DNA of 13,400 bases. It comes from Gammaproteobacteria bacterium (GTDB lineage Bacteria; Pseudomonadota; Gammaproteobacteria; Steroidobacterales; Steroidobacteraceae). Under the pieces are notes generated by a model that saw only the letters and a list, made by a program, of their open reading frames with translations, was not told the origin of the DNA and made no database searches. Position numbers and translations under genes: made by a program. The stretch's first letter is position 1. Every line of letters starts with the position of its first letter. Positions 1 to 6,665 of the stretch are shown one piece after another. The DNA lies in the NCBI GenBank assembly GCA_030040235.1, contig JASHUC010000073.1, positions 1 to 13,400 on the forward strand. The letters are read 5' to 3'.

Positions 1-1
1 A

Positions 2-1123
2 GCTGCCCGCTTGATGCGCCGCAAGTTGTGCGCGCAGCTGTGCGAGCTCGGCGTTCTGCAGATCGATGCGCCGGTGGGCCTCCCCGAGCTCGGACTGGAG
101 CTGCGACACCTCGCCCTGCAGGGCCTTATCGCCCGAGCCCTTCCCGGATCCGCCGGCGCCGGGCGCCGAGTTCGCCTCGCTCGGGGCGACCAGACGCAAC
201 TGTCCCGGCTGCTCTCCCGAGGCGGCGCGCTGGCTCGCTTGCCCGCGCCAGGCGACGTACTGTCGATGAACCTCCGCGGATGCCTCCGTCGGTGAGACGG
301 CATCGACCGCGGCGGGGCTCGGCAGGCGCAGCACCGCACCCGCACGCAACCAGTTCATATTGCGGTCGAAGGCGCCGGGATTGGCCTGATAGGTGGCGAC
401 CATCCAGCGCTGCTCATTCGTGCGAGCCGTTCCGCCGAAGCGCGCCGCAATGCGAGAGAGGGTGTCGCCGCGATGTACGGCGTAGGACTCGGCGGATGCC
501 CCGCCGGTGTCCGCATCGCTGCCCGATGCGCTCGCGGCGGCGGCCGGACCGTTCGCCGGAGTAGCGGCGCTTGGGCTCGCGGCCGCACCGGTAGCTGCTG
601 TGGTGCTCGCAGCCGGCCCTTGCGAGGTGCTCGGTTGCTCAGTGCTGCGCTCGATGGCGCCCTGATGCGCTTCGCCGCCCGTAACCGGTGCCGCGACCGC
701 ATGCGCGACCTGCCCCTGATTGGGCGTGTACAGCGGCGGGTCGAGCAGCACGTCGTACTCGTGGATGAGCCGGCCTCGATCCCAGTCGACCTCGACGAGC
801 AGCGTGATGAAGGGTTCGGTAATCGCCTGAGTGGACTGCAGCTTGATCACGTCCCGGCCATCGGGCGTGTGTTCGGCGTGCAGCGTGACGTTGGACAGCG
901 CCTCGGACCAATCGAGACCATGCTGCGCGAACATCTCCCGCGATGCGATCTGGGGCTTGAGGCTCGCGAGATCCTCGGGGGTTGCGCCAATCAGCTCGAT
1001 CTCGGCATTGAGCGGCGCATCGAGCGTGGACAGAAGATGGATGTCTCCGAGTCCGAGGGCGAACGCCGCGGAAGGACCGGCAGCGAGCCCAAGGAGTGCC
1101 CAGCGAACGGACTTGGCAACCAT
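2..1123 (-). CDS. fimV: FimV-type peptidoglycan-binding LysM protein, N-terminal part (cut by left window edge)
   Basis: FimV-family proteins are inner-membrane or periplasmic polar hubs needed for type IV pilus assembly and twitching. The visible 374 residues start with a signal-like segment (about 1-23, AKSVRWALLGLAAGPSAAFA), then the FimV N-terminal domain starting at LGLGDIHLLSTLDAPLNAEI. A low-complexity Ala/Ser/Thr/Pro linker follows (about 145-210). The LysM-like region is at about 213-268, with SYAVHRGDTLSRIA, then YQANPGAFDRN and LRAGAVLRLP, the typical FimV form. A coiled-coil-like stretch covers about 335-371. The reading frame stays open to the left edge, so the transmembrane segment and acidic TPR C-terminus usual in the family lie outside. 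The ATG start has a GGGGTG Shine-Dalgarno-like sequence just upstream. It is read away from aroC, behind an AT-rich leader. Family assignment is firm from the domain order; the pilus role is known from Pseudomonas and inferred here. Confidence 0.9.
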   Translation of the reverse strand, partial: MVAKSVRWALLGLAAGPSAAFALGLGDIHLLSTLDAPLNAEIELIGATPEDLASLKPQIASREMFAQHGLDWSEALSNVTLHAEHTPDGRDVIKLQSTQAITEPFITLLVEVDWDRGRLIHEYDVLLDPPLYTPNQGQVAHAVAAPVTGGEAHQGAIERSTEQPSTSQGPAASTTAATGAAASPSAATPANGPAAAASASGSDADTGGASAESYAVHRGDTLSRIAARFGGTARTNEQRWMVATYQANPGAFDRNMNWLRAGAVLRLPSPAAVDAVSPTEASAEVHRQYVAWRGQASQRAASGEQPGQLRLVAPSEANSAPGAGGSGKGSGDKALQGEVSQLQSELGEAHRRIDLQNAELAQLRAQLAAHQAGS

Positions 1124-1139
1124 CACGACACCCCAACCT

Positions 1140-1159
1140 GATTTGGTTGTCCAAAAATC
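1140..1159. promoter_or_regulatory. Imperfect inverted repeat in the fimV leader (candidate operator or RNA hairpin)
   Basis: Minus-strand GATTTTTGGACAACCAAATC is a near palindrome: GATTT and TTGG pair with CCAA and AAATC around an ACAA loop, with a two-base bulge. It sits 17 bases upstream of the fimV ATG and downstream of both candidate -10 elements. Its CAACC arm can alternatively pair with the GGTTG at 1138-1134, next to the ribosome binding site. It could be a protein operator or a leader hairpin; no known regulator site is recognised. Confidence 0.3.
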
Positions 1160-1212
1160 TTTGTCAAAACAGTCCCTTATATAGCAGTTCGCCCATCCGC
1201 GCCATGGACGGC

Positions 1213-1241
1213 AATATAACTTATAAACGTTTGCGACCCAA
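1213..1241 (-). promoter_or_regulatory. Candidate sigma-70 promoter for fimV
   Basis: On the minus strand there is TTGGGT (1241-1236), a 17-base spacer, then TATATT (1218-1213), which matches five of six bases of the -10 consensus. It lies in a small AT-rich island upstream of fimV in otherwise GC-rich DNA. A second candidate -10, TATATA preceded by TGC (extended -10 form, 1186-1178), lies downstream but lacks a recognisable -35. Either could drive fimV; the choice is an inference from sequence only. Confidence 0.45.
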
Positions 1242-1275
1242 CTCGCGCGACCCCGGACGACCCCCCGGTGCCTGA

Positions 1276-1299
1276 GATCGCGCTCTGAAGAGCGGGATC
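1276..1299. other. Hairpin-forming inverted repeat in the aroC-fimV gap
   Basis: GATC-g-CGCTC, loop TGAA, GAGCG-g-GATC gives a 9-bp stem with one G-G mismatch. There is no T run on either side, so it is not a standard terminator. It lies between the aroC terminator and the fimV promoter region. Apart from this, the terminator and the AT-rich leader, I see nothing coding in the 1124-1471 gap. Confidence 0.3.
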
Positions 1300-1394
1300 G
1301 ACCCACTCCGGCGCGCGCTCCGCAACATATCTTCACGCATCCGCCGGACATAAACTGTGTCGCGGTTCGCTGCCTGTACGCTGATTCCCCTGCG

Positions 1395-1417
1395 AAAAGC
1401 GTGGCCGCACGCCACGC
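1395..1417 (-). terminator. Rho-independent terminator downstream of aroC
   Basis: On the minus strand GCGTGGC (1417-1411), a five-base loop, and GCCACGC (1405-1399) form a perfect 7-bp GC-rich stem, followed directly by TTTT (1398-1395). It lies 55 bases after the aroC stop codon and points the right way to end the prmB-aroC transcript before fimV. The T run is short, so termination may be partial. Confidence 0.6.
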
Positions 1418-1471
1418 CGATTGTGACGGCGTGCGCAGTCGCGGCGCTCGGCAACTTCGCCGCGATCGTCC

Positions 1472-2563
1472 TTACCGGGTGATGACCGGGGTTGCCGGGC
1501 TCACATCGGCGTTCTGCCCCCGGTGCCGTAGATAGTGGTCCATGAGCACCAGGGCCAGCATCGCCTCGGCGATCGGCACCGCCCGCAAACCGACGCAGGG
1601 GTCGTGCCGTCCCGTCGTCACGATCTCGGCAGCGTGCCCTTCGACATCGACGGTGTTGCCGGGCACCTGGATGCTCGAGGTGGGCTTGAGCGACAGGTGC
1701 GCGATGACATCCTGGCCCGAGGAGATTCCCCCGAGCACTCCTCCCGAGTGATTGCTCGTAAACCCCTGCGGCGTGAGCTCGTCGCGATGCTCGCTCCCTC
1801 TCTGCTCGACGGCCCGCGCGCCAGCGCCGATCTCGACGGCCTTGACCGCGTTGATGCTCATCAGGGCATGTGCGATGTCCGCATCGAGCCGGTCGAAGAC
1901 GGGCTCGCCGAGTCCCGGCGGCACGCCCGTCGCGACGACCGTGATCCGCGCGCCAATCGAGTCGCCCTCGCTGCGGATCTTCCAGATGAGCGCCTCGAGG
2001 TCCGGTACTCGCGCCGGATCCGGACAGAAGAAGGGATTCTGGTATGCGAATGCCGGATCGACCGGCGCGAGATGCAGACTCCCCACCTGGCTCAGATAGC
2101 CGTGAATGCGCACCCCGAGGCGATGCGCGAGGTATTTGCGCGCGATCGCACCCGCCGCCACGCGCATGACCGTCTCGCGCGCGGAAGAGCGTCCTCCACC
2201 GCGGTAGTCGCGCGTGCCGTACTTCTGCTGGTAGGTGTAGTCGGCATGCCCCGGGCGGAAGCGGTCTTTGATCTTGTCGTAATCCCGGGAGCGCGCATCG
2301 GTGTTCTCGATCAGAATACCGATCGGAGTTCCGGTGGTTGCGCCCTCGAAGACTCCGGAGAGGATGCGGACCCGATCGGCTTCGCGGCGCTGGCTCACGA
2401 AGTGCGATGTGCCGGTGCGCCGCCGGTCGACATCGGCCTGCAGGTCGGCCTCCGCGAGCGCCAGCCCGGGAGGGCAGCCGTCGACGATGCAACCCATCGC
2501 CGGGCCGTGACTCTCGCCGAAGGTCGTCACCGTGAAGAGCTTGCCGATCGTGTTTCCGGACAT
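1472..2563 (-). CDS. aroC: Chorismate synthase
   Basis: AroC catalyses the last shikimate-pathway step, converting 5-enolpyruvylshikimate-3-phosphate to chorismate with reduced FMN as cofactor, in the cytoplasm. The 363-residue length fits the family (361 in E. coli). Signature regions are all present: the N-terminal [18 protein letters not shown] with conserved His19, RPGHADYTY with His106, [11 protein letters not shown] at 121-131, GGISSGQDV, and [16 protein letters not shown] near the end. The protein ends SPATPVITR, within the usual family length. It starts at ATG 7 bases after the prmB stop, an operon arrangement also found in E. coli; the Shine-Dalgarno is weak, consistent with coupled translation. 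A GC stem plus TTTT follows the stop. Nothing appears degraded; identification is close to certain. Confidence 0.98.
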   Translation of the reverse strand: MSGNTIGKLFTVTTFGESHGPAMGCIVDGCPPGLALAEADLQADVDRRRTGTSHFVSQRREADRVRILSGVFEGATTGTPIGILIENTDARSRDYDKIKDRFRPGHADYTYQQKYGTRDYRGGGRSSARETVMRVAAGAIARKYLAHRLGVRIHGYLSQVGSLHLAPVDPAFAYQNPFFCPDPARVPDLEALIWKIRSEGDSIGARITVVATGVPPGLGEPVFDRLDADIAHALMSINAVKAVEIGAGARAVEQRGSEHRDELTPQGFTSNHSGGVLGGISSGQDVIAHLSLKPTSSIQVPGNTVDVEGHAAEIVTTGRHDPCVGLRAVPIAEAMLALVLMDHYLRHRGQNADVSPATPVITR

Positions 2564-2570
2564 GCCGCAA

Positions 2571-3530
2571 TCACCGCTGCGTGAGGCGCTCGCGCGCGAG
2601 CTGCTCCGCGGTCAACAGAAAGACCCCACCGCCGCCGCGCTCGAATTGCAGCCAGGTGAACGGCGTGCGCGGAAAGGCACGCCGCACCGCCCGCTCGGTA
2701 TTGCCCACCTCGACGACCAGAATGCCGCGCGAGCGCAGGTGCCTGCCCGCGTGGCGCAGAATGATACGTACCGAATCGAGACCCTCGCGCCCCGCGGCGA
2801 GCGCGAGCTCGGGTTCGTGGGCATATTCCGGCGGCAGCCCCTCGAGCTCGCGTGTGCCCACATAGGGCGGATTGCTCACGATGATATCGTAGCGCTCGCC
2901 GGCAAGCGCGCCGAAATGGTCCGAAAGCAGCAGTCGCACGCGGCGGCCGAGGCGGTGCCGGCGTACGTTGATCGCGGCCACGGCGAGCGCCTCCTCCGAG
3001 AGGTCCGTCGCGTCCACCCGCGCACGCGCGAAGGCCTTCGCGCACGCCAGGGCGATGCAGCCGCTGCCGGTGCCGAGATCGAGCACGCGGCGCACTCTTG
3101 CGGGCTCGATCCACGGTGCGAAGCGCCGCTCGATGAGCTCGGCGATGGGCGAGCGCGGCACGATCACACGCCGATCGACGCTGAGCTCGAGCCCCGCAAA
3201 CCAGCTCCGTCCAGTGAGGTAGACCGCCGGGATGCGCTGCTCGATGCGCTGCTCGATGAGCGCCCGAGCGCGCTCGGCGGCGCGTGCGCCGATCCGCCGC
3301 CGGTACAACTTCTCGGTGGGAAGAGGCGGCAGCGCGAGAGCATGCAGAACGAGCGCAGCCGATTCGTCCCAGGGATTGTCGGTGCCATGGCCGAAATGCA
3401 CCCGCGCGCGCGCCAGCCGGCGGGCGCCGTCGGCGATCAGCTCGCGCACCCGGCGCGCTCGGGCAACGCGCGCCGGTCTCGAGCCGCGGCGCGCGGGTCT
3501 CGCGGCCTTCTTGTGGGATAATTTCCCCAT
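2571..3530 (-). CDS. prmB: Ribosomal protein L3 N5-glutamine methyltransferase
   Basis: PrmB methylates a glutamine of ribosomal protein L3 (Gln150 in E. coli) using S-adenosylmethionine. In this 319-residue protein the family-specific [11 protein letters not shown] is at 47-57, [10 protein letters not shown] at 124-133, the SAM-binding DLGTGSG at 151-157, and the catalytic NPPY motif at 220-223, followed by [10 protein letters not shown]. The [10 protein letters not shown] block separates it from the release-factor methylase PrmC. The ATG start is preceded by AGGAGG 11 bases upstream. The N-terminus is long and very basic: 46 residues before GHGTDNPW against about 34 in E. coli. A 12-bp tandem repeat encodes IEQRIEQRI. 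aroC follows 7 bases after the stop. The start codon overlaps head to head with that of the divergent SCO1 gene. Confidence 0.95.
   Translation of the reverse strand: MGKLSHKKAARPARRGSRPARVARARRVRELIADGARRLARARVHFGHGTDNPWDESAALVLHALALPPLPTEKLYRRRIGARAAERARALIEQRIEQRIPAVYLTGRSWFAGLELSVDRRVIVPRSPIAELIERRFAPWIEPARVRRVLDLGTGSGCIALACAKAFARARVDATDLSEEALAVAAINVRRHRLGRRVRLLLSDHFGALAGERYDIIVSNPPYVGTRELEGLPPEYAHEPELALAAGREGLDSVRIILRHAGRHLRSRGILVVEVGNTERAVRRAFPRTPFTWLQFERGGGGVFLLTAEQLARERLTQR
3231..3254. repeat. Two-copy 12-bp tandem repeat inside prmB
   Basis: GATGCGCTGCTC occurs twice in tandem and is followed by a partial third unit beginning GATGAG. Read on the minus strand it encodes IEQRIEQRI (about residues 92-100 of PrmB). 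It keeps the frame, so it could expand or contract without a frameshift. Confidence 0.6.
3517..3522 (+). promoter_or_regulatory. Candidate -10 element immediately upstream of the SCO1-psd-epmA operon
   Basis: GATAAT matches the -10 consensus at five of six bases and ends 6 bases before the SCO1 ATG, so transcription would begin at or next to the start codon. It lies in a small palindrome (GGGA-TAATT-TCCC) that also forms the first codons of prmB on the other strand. No good -35 is visible, so this remains tentative. Confidence 0.3.
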
Positions 3531-4146
3531 GCCCGTGCGTTCCTCCTGGCTCGTGCTGTCCCTCATCGCACTCTGCGCGGCGCTCGCAGGCGCTCGGCTC
3601 GCAGCCGGGCTCGACCATGCCCATGCTCCGCAGCTTGTGAGCGGCACCTGGCTGCCGCAGCCCCGCACCGTCGGAGCGGTCTCGCTCATCGACCAGAGCG
3701 GGGCGCCCTTCACGGCGGCCGACCTGCGTGGGGCTCCTTCGCTCATGTACTTCGGATTCACGAACTGTCCCGACGTTTGCCCCATGACGCTCGCGACGCT
3801 CGCGCAGGTCGAGCGCTCGGGTGTCCTCGCGCACCTGCGCGTGATCTTCGTCACGGTCGATCCGGCACGCGACGGGCCGGCGGTGCTGTCCCCCTACGTG
3901 CATGCCTTCGATCCGCGCTTCATCGGGCTGACGGGATCGCAACGGGCAATCGGTGAGCTCGCCTCGCGGCTCGGGGTCGCGTACGAGCGGGTGAATCTGC
4001 CGGGGGGAGACTACACGATCGATCATTCTCCCGTCGCATTTCTGCTCGACGGGGCAGGCCGTGTGGTCGCCGTGTTCACCGCGCCGGTCGATGCCGCGCA
4101 CCTCTCGCAGGACCTGCGCCGGGCGGCGCCGTATCTCGGTTCATGA
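3529..4146 (+). CDS. SCO1/SenC/PrrC-family copper chaperone (cytochrome c oxidase assembly)
   Basis: SCO-family proteins are membrane-anchored, thioredoxin-fold proteins on the periplasmic side that deliver copper to, or reduce the thiols of, the CuA site of cytochrome c oxidase. This 205-residue protein has one N-terminal hydrophobic anchor (about 7-27), the copper-binding C80-P-D-V-C84-P motif in FGFTNCPDVCPMT, VTVDPARD at 109-115, and the conserved copper-ligand His166 in DYTIDHSP. No convincing lipobox is visible. The chosen ATG gives a normal anchor; upstream in-frame sequence lies antisense in prmB. I see no Shine-Dalgarno sequence before it, but GATAAT at 3517-3522 could be a -10 giving a leaderless mRNA. 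It overlaps psd by ATGA, so it leads a SCO1-psd-epmA operon. No oxidase genes are in the window, so the target is inferred. Confidence 0.9.
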   Translation: MPVRSSWLVLSLIALCAALAGARLAAGLDHAHAPQLVSGTWLPQPRTVGAVSLIDQSGAPFTAADLRGAPSLMYFGFTNCPDVCPMTLATLAQVERSGVLAHLRVIFVTVDPARDGPAVLSPYVHAFDPRFIGLTGSQRAIGELASRLGVAYERVNLPGGDYTIDHSPVAFLLDGAGRVVAVFTAPVDAAHLSQDLRRAAPYLGS

Positions 4147-5063
4147 GGCAGAGCTCACCGCCCGCATCCGGGGCGCAAGCCGGCCATGAACCCCGCTCGA
4201 GCCTCGGCTCGCGAGCACTCATCGTGGTGCAGCGCGCCCTGCCGCAGCACGCGCTCTCGCGTGCCATGCATCGCATCGCGCGCAGCCGCTCGCGGCTCGT
4301 CAGGAACGCGCTCATCGGAACCTTCGTGCGCGGATTTCGGCCCGAGATGGACGGCGCGTGCGAGCCGGACCCGCTGCGCTATGAGACCTTCAACGCGTTC
4401 TTCACCCGCCCGCTTCGGCCGGAAGTGCGCCCCATCGATCCAGACCCCCGTGCGGTCGTCTCGCCGGTGGACGGCCTCGTCAGCCAGATCGGATACCTCG
4501 ACGGGCTCGCCATGCTGCAAGCGAAGGGCAGAACCTACGGGCTCGATGCGCTCCTCCCGGGCCACCGCCGGTGGATCGAGCGCTTCACCGGAGGGGCCTT
4601 TGCAACGCTCTATCTCGCGCCGCGCAACTATCACCGGGTGCATATGCCCCTCGGCGGGGAATTGCGTGCCGCGTGGTACGCGCCCGGACGCCTTTACAGC
4701 GTCAATGCGGCCACCACGCGCGCGATACCGGGGCTATTCACGCTGAACGAGCGCGTGACCTGCGCGTTCGAGAGCCAGGACGGCCTGTCGTTCGCGCTGG
4801 TTCTCGTGGGCGCGCTTCTCGTCGGCAGCATCGCCACGCGCTGGCATGGTGATGTGACGCCGCGCAGCCCGCGCGCGGCACTCGAGCTGCCCGTACCGGA
4901 CCCGGCTCGACCGCTCGCGAAGGGCGCGGAGATGGGCCGATTCAACATGGGCTCGACGGTCATTGTGCTTTTTCCGCCCGGCAGGCTCACCTGGCGCGAG
5001 GAGCTCGCACCCGGCGGCGTCGTCCGGATGGGTCAACGGCTCGCGCTGCTCGGGGGCACATGA
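4143..5063 (+). CDS. psd: Phosphatidylserine decarboxylase proenzyme
   Basis: Psd makes phosphatidylethanolamine from phosphatidylserine at the inner membrane, using a pyruvoyl group formed by self-cleavage. The 306-residue proenzyme carries the self-cleavage and catalytic residues: Asp110 in SPVDG, His164 and His167 in YHRVHMP, and Ser271 in FNMGSTVIVLF. Cleavage would fall between Gly270 and Ser271. The 57-residue spacing from Asp110 to His167 equals that of E. coli Asp90-His147. The usual LGST is MGST here, with the essential Gly-Ser kept. YETFNAFFTRPL at 80-91 is the usual N-terminal family block. The first 20 or so residues are not conserved-looking. It overlaps SCO1 upstream and epmA downstream by ATGA, implying coupled translation. 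pssA, which makes the substrate, is not in the window. Confidence 0.97.
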   Translation: MRQSSPPASGAQAGHEPRSSLGSRALIVVQRALPQHALSRAMHRIARSRSRLVRNALIGTFVRGFRPEMDGACEPDPLRYETFNAFFTRPLRPEVRPIDPDPRAVVSPVDGLVSQIGYLDGLAMLQAKGRTYGLDALLPGHRRWIERFTGGAFATLYLAPRNYHRVHMPLGGELRAAWYAPGRLYSVNAATTRAIPGLFTLNERVTCAFESQDGLSFALVLVGALLVGSIATRWHGDVTPRSPRAALELPVPDPARPLAKGAEMGRFNMGSTVIVLFPPGRLTWREELAPGGVVRMGQRLALLGGT

Positions 5064-6061
5064 GCCCCGAGGACTGGCGCCCGTCGGCGAGCCTCGAGGT
5101 GCTCGAGCGGCGCGCGGCGTTGCTCGCGCGGGCGCGGGCGTTCTTTGCCGCCCGGGATGTTCTCGAAGTGGAAACCCCGCTGCTCGTGAATGCCGCGGTC
5201 ACCGACGTGCATATTCACTCGGCGCGGGCCGAGCTCGATTTTTCCCGGTCGTACTTCCTGCACACCTCGCCCGAGTACGCAATGAAGCGTCTGCTCTGCG
5301 CCGGTGCGCGCGACATTTTTCAGATCTGCCGCGTGGTGCGCGGCTTCGAGCGCAGCCGCCTTCACAACCCCGAGTTCACTCTGATCGAGTGGTACCGCCT
5401 CGGCTTTTCGCTCGAGCGCCTCATGAGCGAGGTCGAAGCGCTCGTGCGCGAGCTGCTCGGCGCGGCCGAGCCGCCGCGGCCGGCAGAGCGGATCACCTAC
5501 CGGGACGCGTTCCGGCGCGAGCTGGGACTCGATCCGCTCGCCGCCGGGCCCGAAGAGCTCGAGCGCTTGACGCGCACGCTCGGCTACCGGCCGCCCTCGT
5601 CGGCCGACCCGGCCTCGAGCGGACCGCGCGCGCAGGCCACCGGGCGTGACACCCAGCTCGAGCTTCTGATGGGAGCGCTCGTCGGCCCCAAGCTCGGCCG
5701 CGGCGGCCTCACGTTCGTCCACCACTACCCGGCCTCGCAGGCCGCGCTCGCCCGGCTCGATCCCGGCGATCCGGCGGTGGCGCTGCGGTTCGAGCTGTAC
5801 GGCGAGGGTATCGAGCTCGCGAACGGCTTCGAGGAGCTCGCCTCGGCTGTCGAGCAGCGTGCGCGCTTCGTGCGCGATATCGAGGAGCGCAGCCGATGCG
5901 CACTGCCGGTGTCGGCGCTCGATGAGCGGTTGCTCGCCGCCCTGACGGCGGGACTCCCCGATTGCGCGGGCGTCGCGCTGGGCTTCGATCGGGTGGTCAT
6001 GCTCGCGCTCGGCGCACAGCACATCGACGAGGTGCTCGCGTTCCCGACTGCGCGCGCCTGA
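5060..6061 (+). CDS. epmA: Elongation factor P-(R)-beta-lysine ligase (EpmA/GenX/PoxA)
   Basis: EpmA is a truncated class II lysyl-tRNA synthetase paralogue that activates (R)-beta-lysine with ATP and attaches it to EF-P Lys34 instead of tRNA. The 333 residues have no N-terminal OB-fold tRNA-binding domain, as expected. Class II motifs are clear: EVETPLL at 36-42 (motif 1), HTSPEYAMKRLL at 68-79, RGFERSRLHNPEFTLIEWYR (motif 2 region), ELYGEGIELANGFEEL at 246-261, and GVALGFDRVVML at 304-315 (motif 3). Its substrate protein gene efp begins on the opposite strand 8 bases beyond the stop, and epmB is just past efp, which settles the choice against an ordinary LysS. The ATG overlaps the psd stop as ATGA, so it is the last gene of the SCO1-psd-epmA operon. 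Confidence 0.97.
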   Translation: MSPEDWRPSASLEVLERRAALLARARAFFAARDVLEVETPLLVNAAVTDVHIHSARAELDFSRSYFLHTSPEYAMKRLLCAGARDIFQICRVVRGFERSRLHNPEFTLIEWYRLGFSLERLMSEVEALVRELLGAAEPPRPAERITYRDAFRRELGLDPLAAGPEELERLTRTLGYRPPSSADPASSGPRAQATGRDTQLELLMGALVGPKLGRGGLTFVHHYPASQAALARLDPGDPAVALRFELYGEGIELANGFEELASAVEQRARFVRDIEERSRCALPVSALDERLLAALTAGLPDCAGVALGFDRVVMLALGAQHIDEVLAFPTARA

Positions 6062-6069
6062 CTACGGCA

Positions 6070-6639
6070 TCACTGCTTCGCGCGCGAGATGTACTCCCCG
6101 GTCCGAGTATCGATGCGGATGAACTCGCCCTCGTTGATGAAGAGCGGCACGCGTACCACGGCACCCGTTTCGACCTTCGCCGGCTTCTGGCCGCCCGTTG
6201 CGGTGTCACCGCGCAAGCCCGGATCGGTCTCGACCACCTTGAGCTCGATGTGGGGCGGAGGCATCACCACGAGCGGCACGTTGTTGAAGAGCGTGACGAT
6301 GCAGACCGTGCCGTCCTTCAGCCAAACCGCACCATCGCCGACCGCCGCCTTGCCGGCGGTGTACTGTTCGAACGTGTCGGGCACCATGAAGTGCCAGAAG
6401 TCACCGTCCTGGTAAAGGTACTGCATGTCCATCTCGACCACGTCGGCACTCTCGACCGAGTCGCCGGACTTGAAGGTACGTTCGATGGTGCGACCGGTCT
6501 TGAGGTTTCGGACCTTCACCCGATTGAACGCCTGACCCTTGCCGGGCTTGACCATCTCGTTCTCGACGATGGTGTATGGATCCCCGTCGAGCAGGATCTT
6601 GACGCCGGCGCGAAACTCGTTCGTGCTGATACTTGCCAT
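6070..6639 (-). CDS. efp: Elongation factor P
   Basis: EF-P binds between the ribosomal P and E sites and relieves stalling at proline runs. The 189-residue product starts [12 protein letters not shown] and aligns end to end with E. coli EF-P (188 residues): a KOW-like N-terminal domain, then two OB domains, ending [13 protein letters not shown]. The modification loop is VKPGKGQAF with Lys34 in the same position as the lysine that E. coli EpmA beta-lysylates. An in-frame start 13 codons upstream would add residues not seen in the family, so the ATG at 6639 is preferred; a GGTGAG Shine-Dalgarno-like sequence precedes it. Residues 127-129 are Pro-Pro-Pro, itself an EF-P-dependent type of sequence. 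The gene is convergent with epmA and divergent from epmB, so its promoter must lie within epmB coding DNA. Confidence 0.98.
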   Translation of the reverse strand: MASISTNEFRAGVKILLDGDPYTIVENEMVKPGKGQAFNRVKVRNLKTGRTIERTFKSGDSVESADVVEMDMQYLYQDGDFWHFMVPDTFEQYTAGKAAVGDGAVWLKDGTVCIVTLFNNVPLVVMPPPHIELKVVETDPGLRGDTATGGQKPAKVETGAVVRVPLFINEGEFIRIDTRTGEYISRAKQ

Positions 6640-6665
6640 TTCAATCTCACCGAGAGGCCCGCACA

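Noticed and set aside
1163..1168. Perfect TTGACA on the minus strand upstream of fimV
   Set aside because: The base block 17 positions downstream (CAAATC) is not a -10, and a transcript from it would start almost at the fimV ATG. Probably chance in the AT-rich leader.
1221..2570. 449-codon minus-strand open frame over aroC and part of the aroC-fimV gap
   Set aside because: It is a shifted frame of aroC; the true aroC frame has all signatures and a terminator after it.
3232..3528. In-frame upstream extension of SCO1
   Set aside because: It is antisense to prmB, and would place 99 Arg-rich residues before a clear membrane anchor at [12 protein letters not shown].
2527..4101. 524-codon minus-strand open frame over prmB and SCO1
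   Set aside because: It is out of frame with the real PrmB and antisense to SCO1; no domain visible.
5033..6022. 329-codon minus-strand open frame antisense to epmA
   Set aside because: Shadow of epmA; no motif, and it would bridge psd and epmA on the wrong strand.
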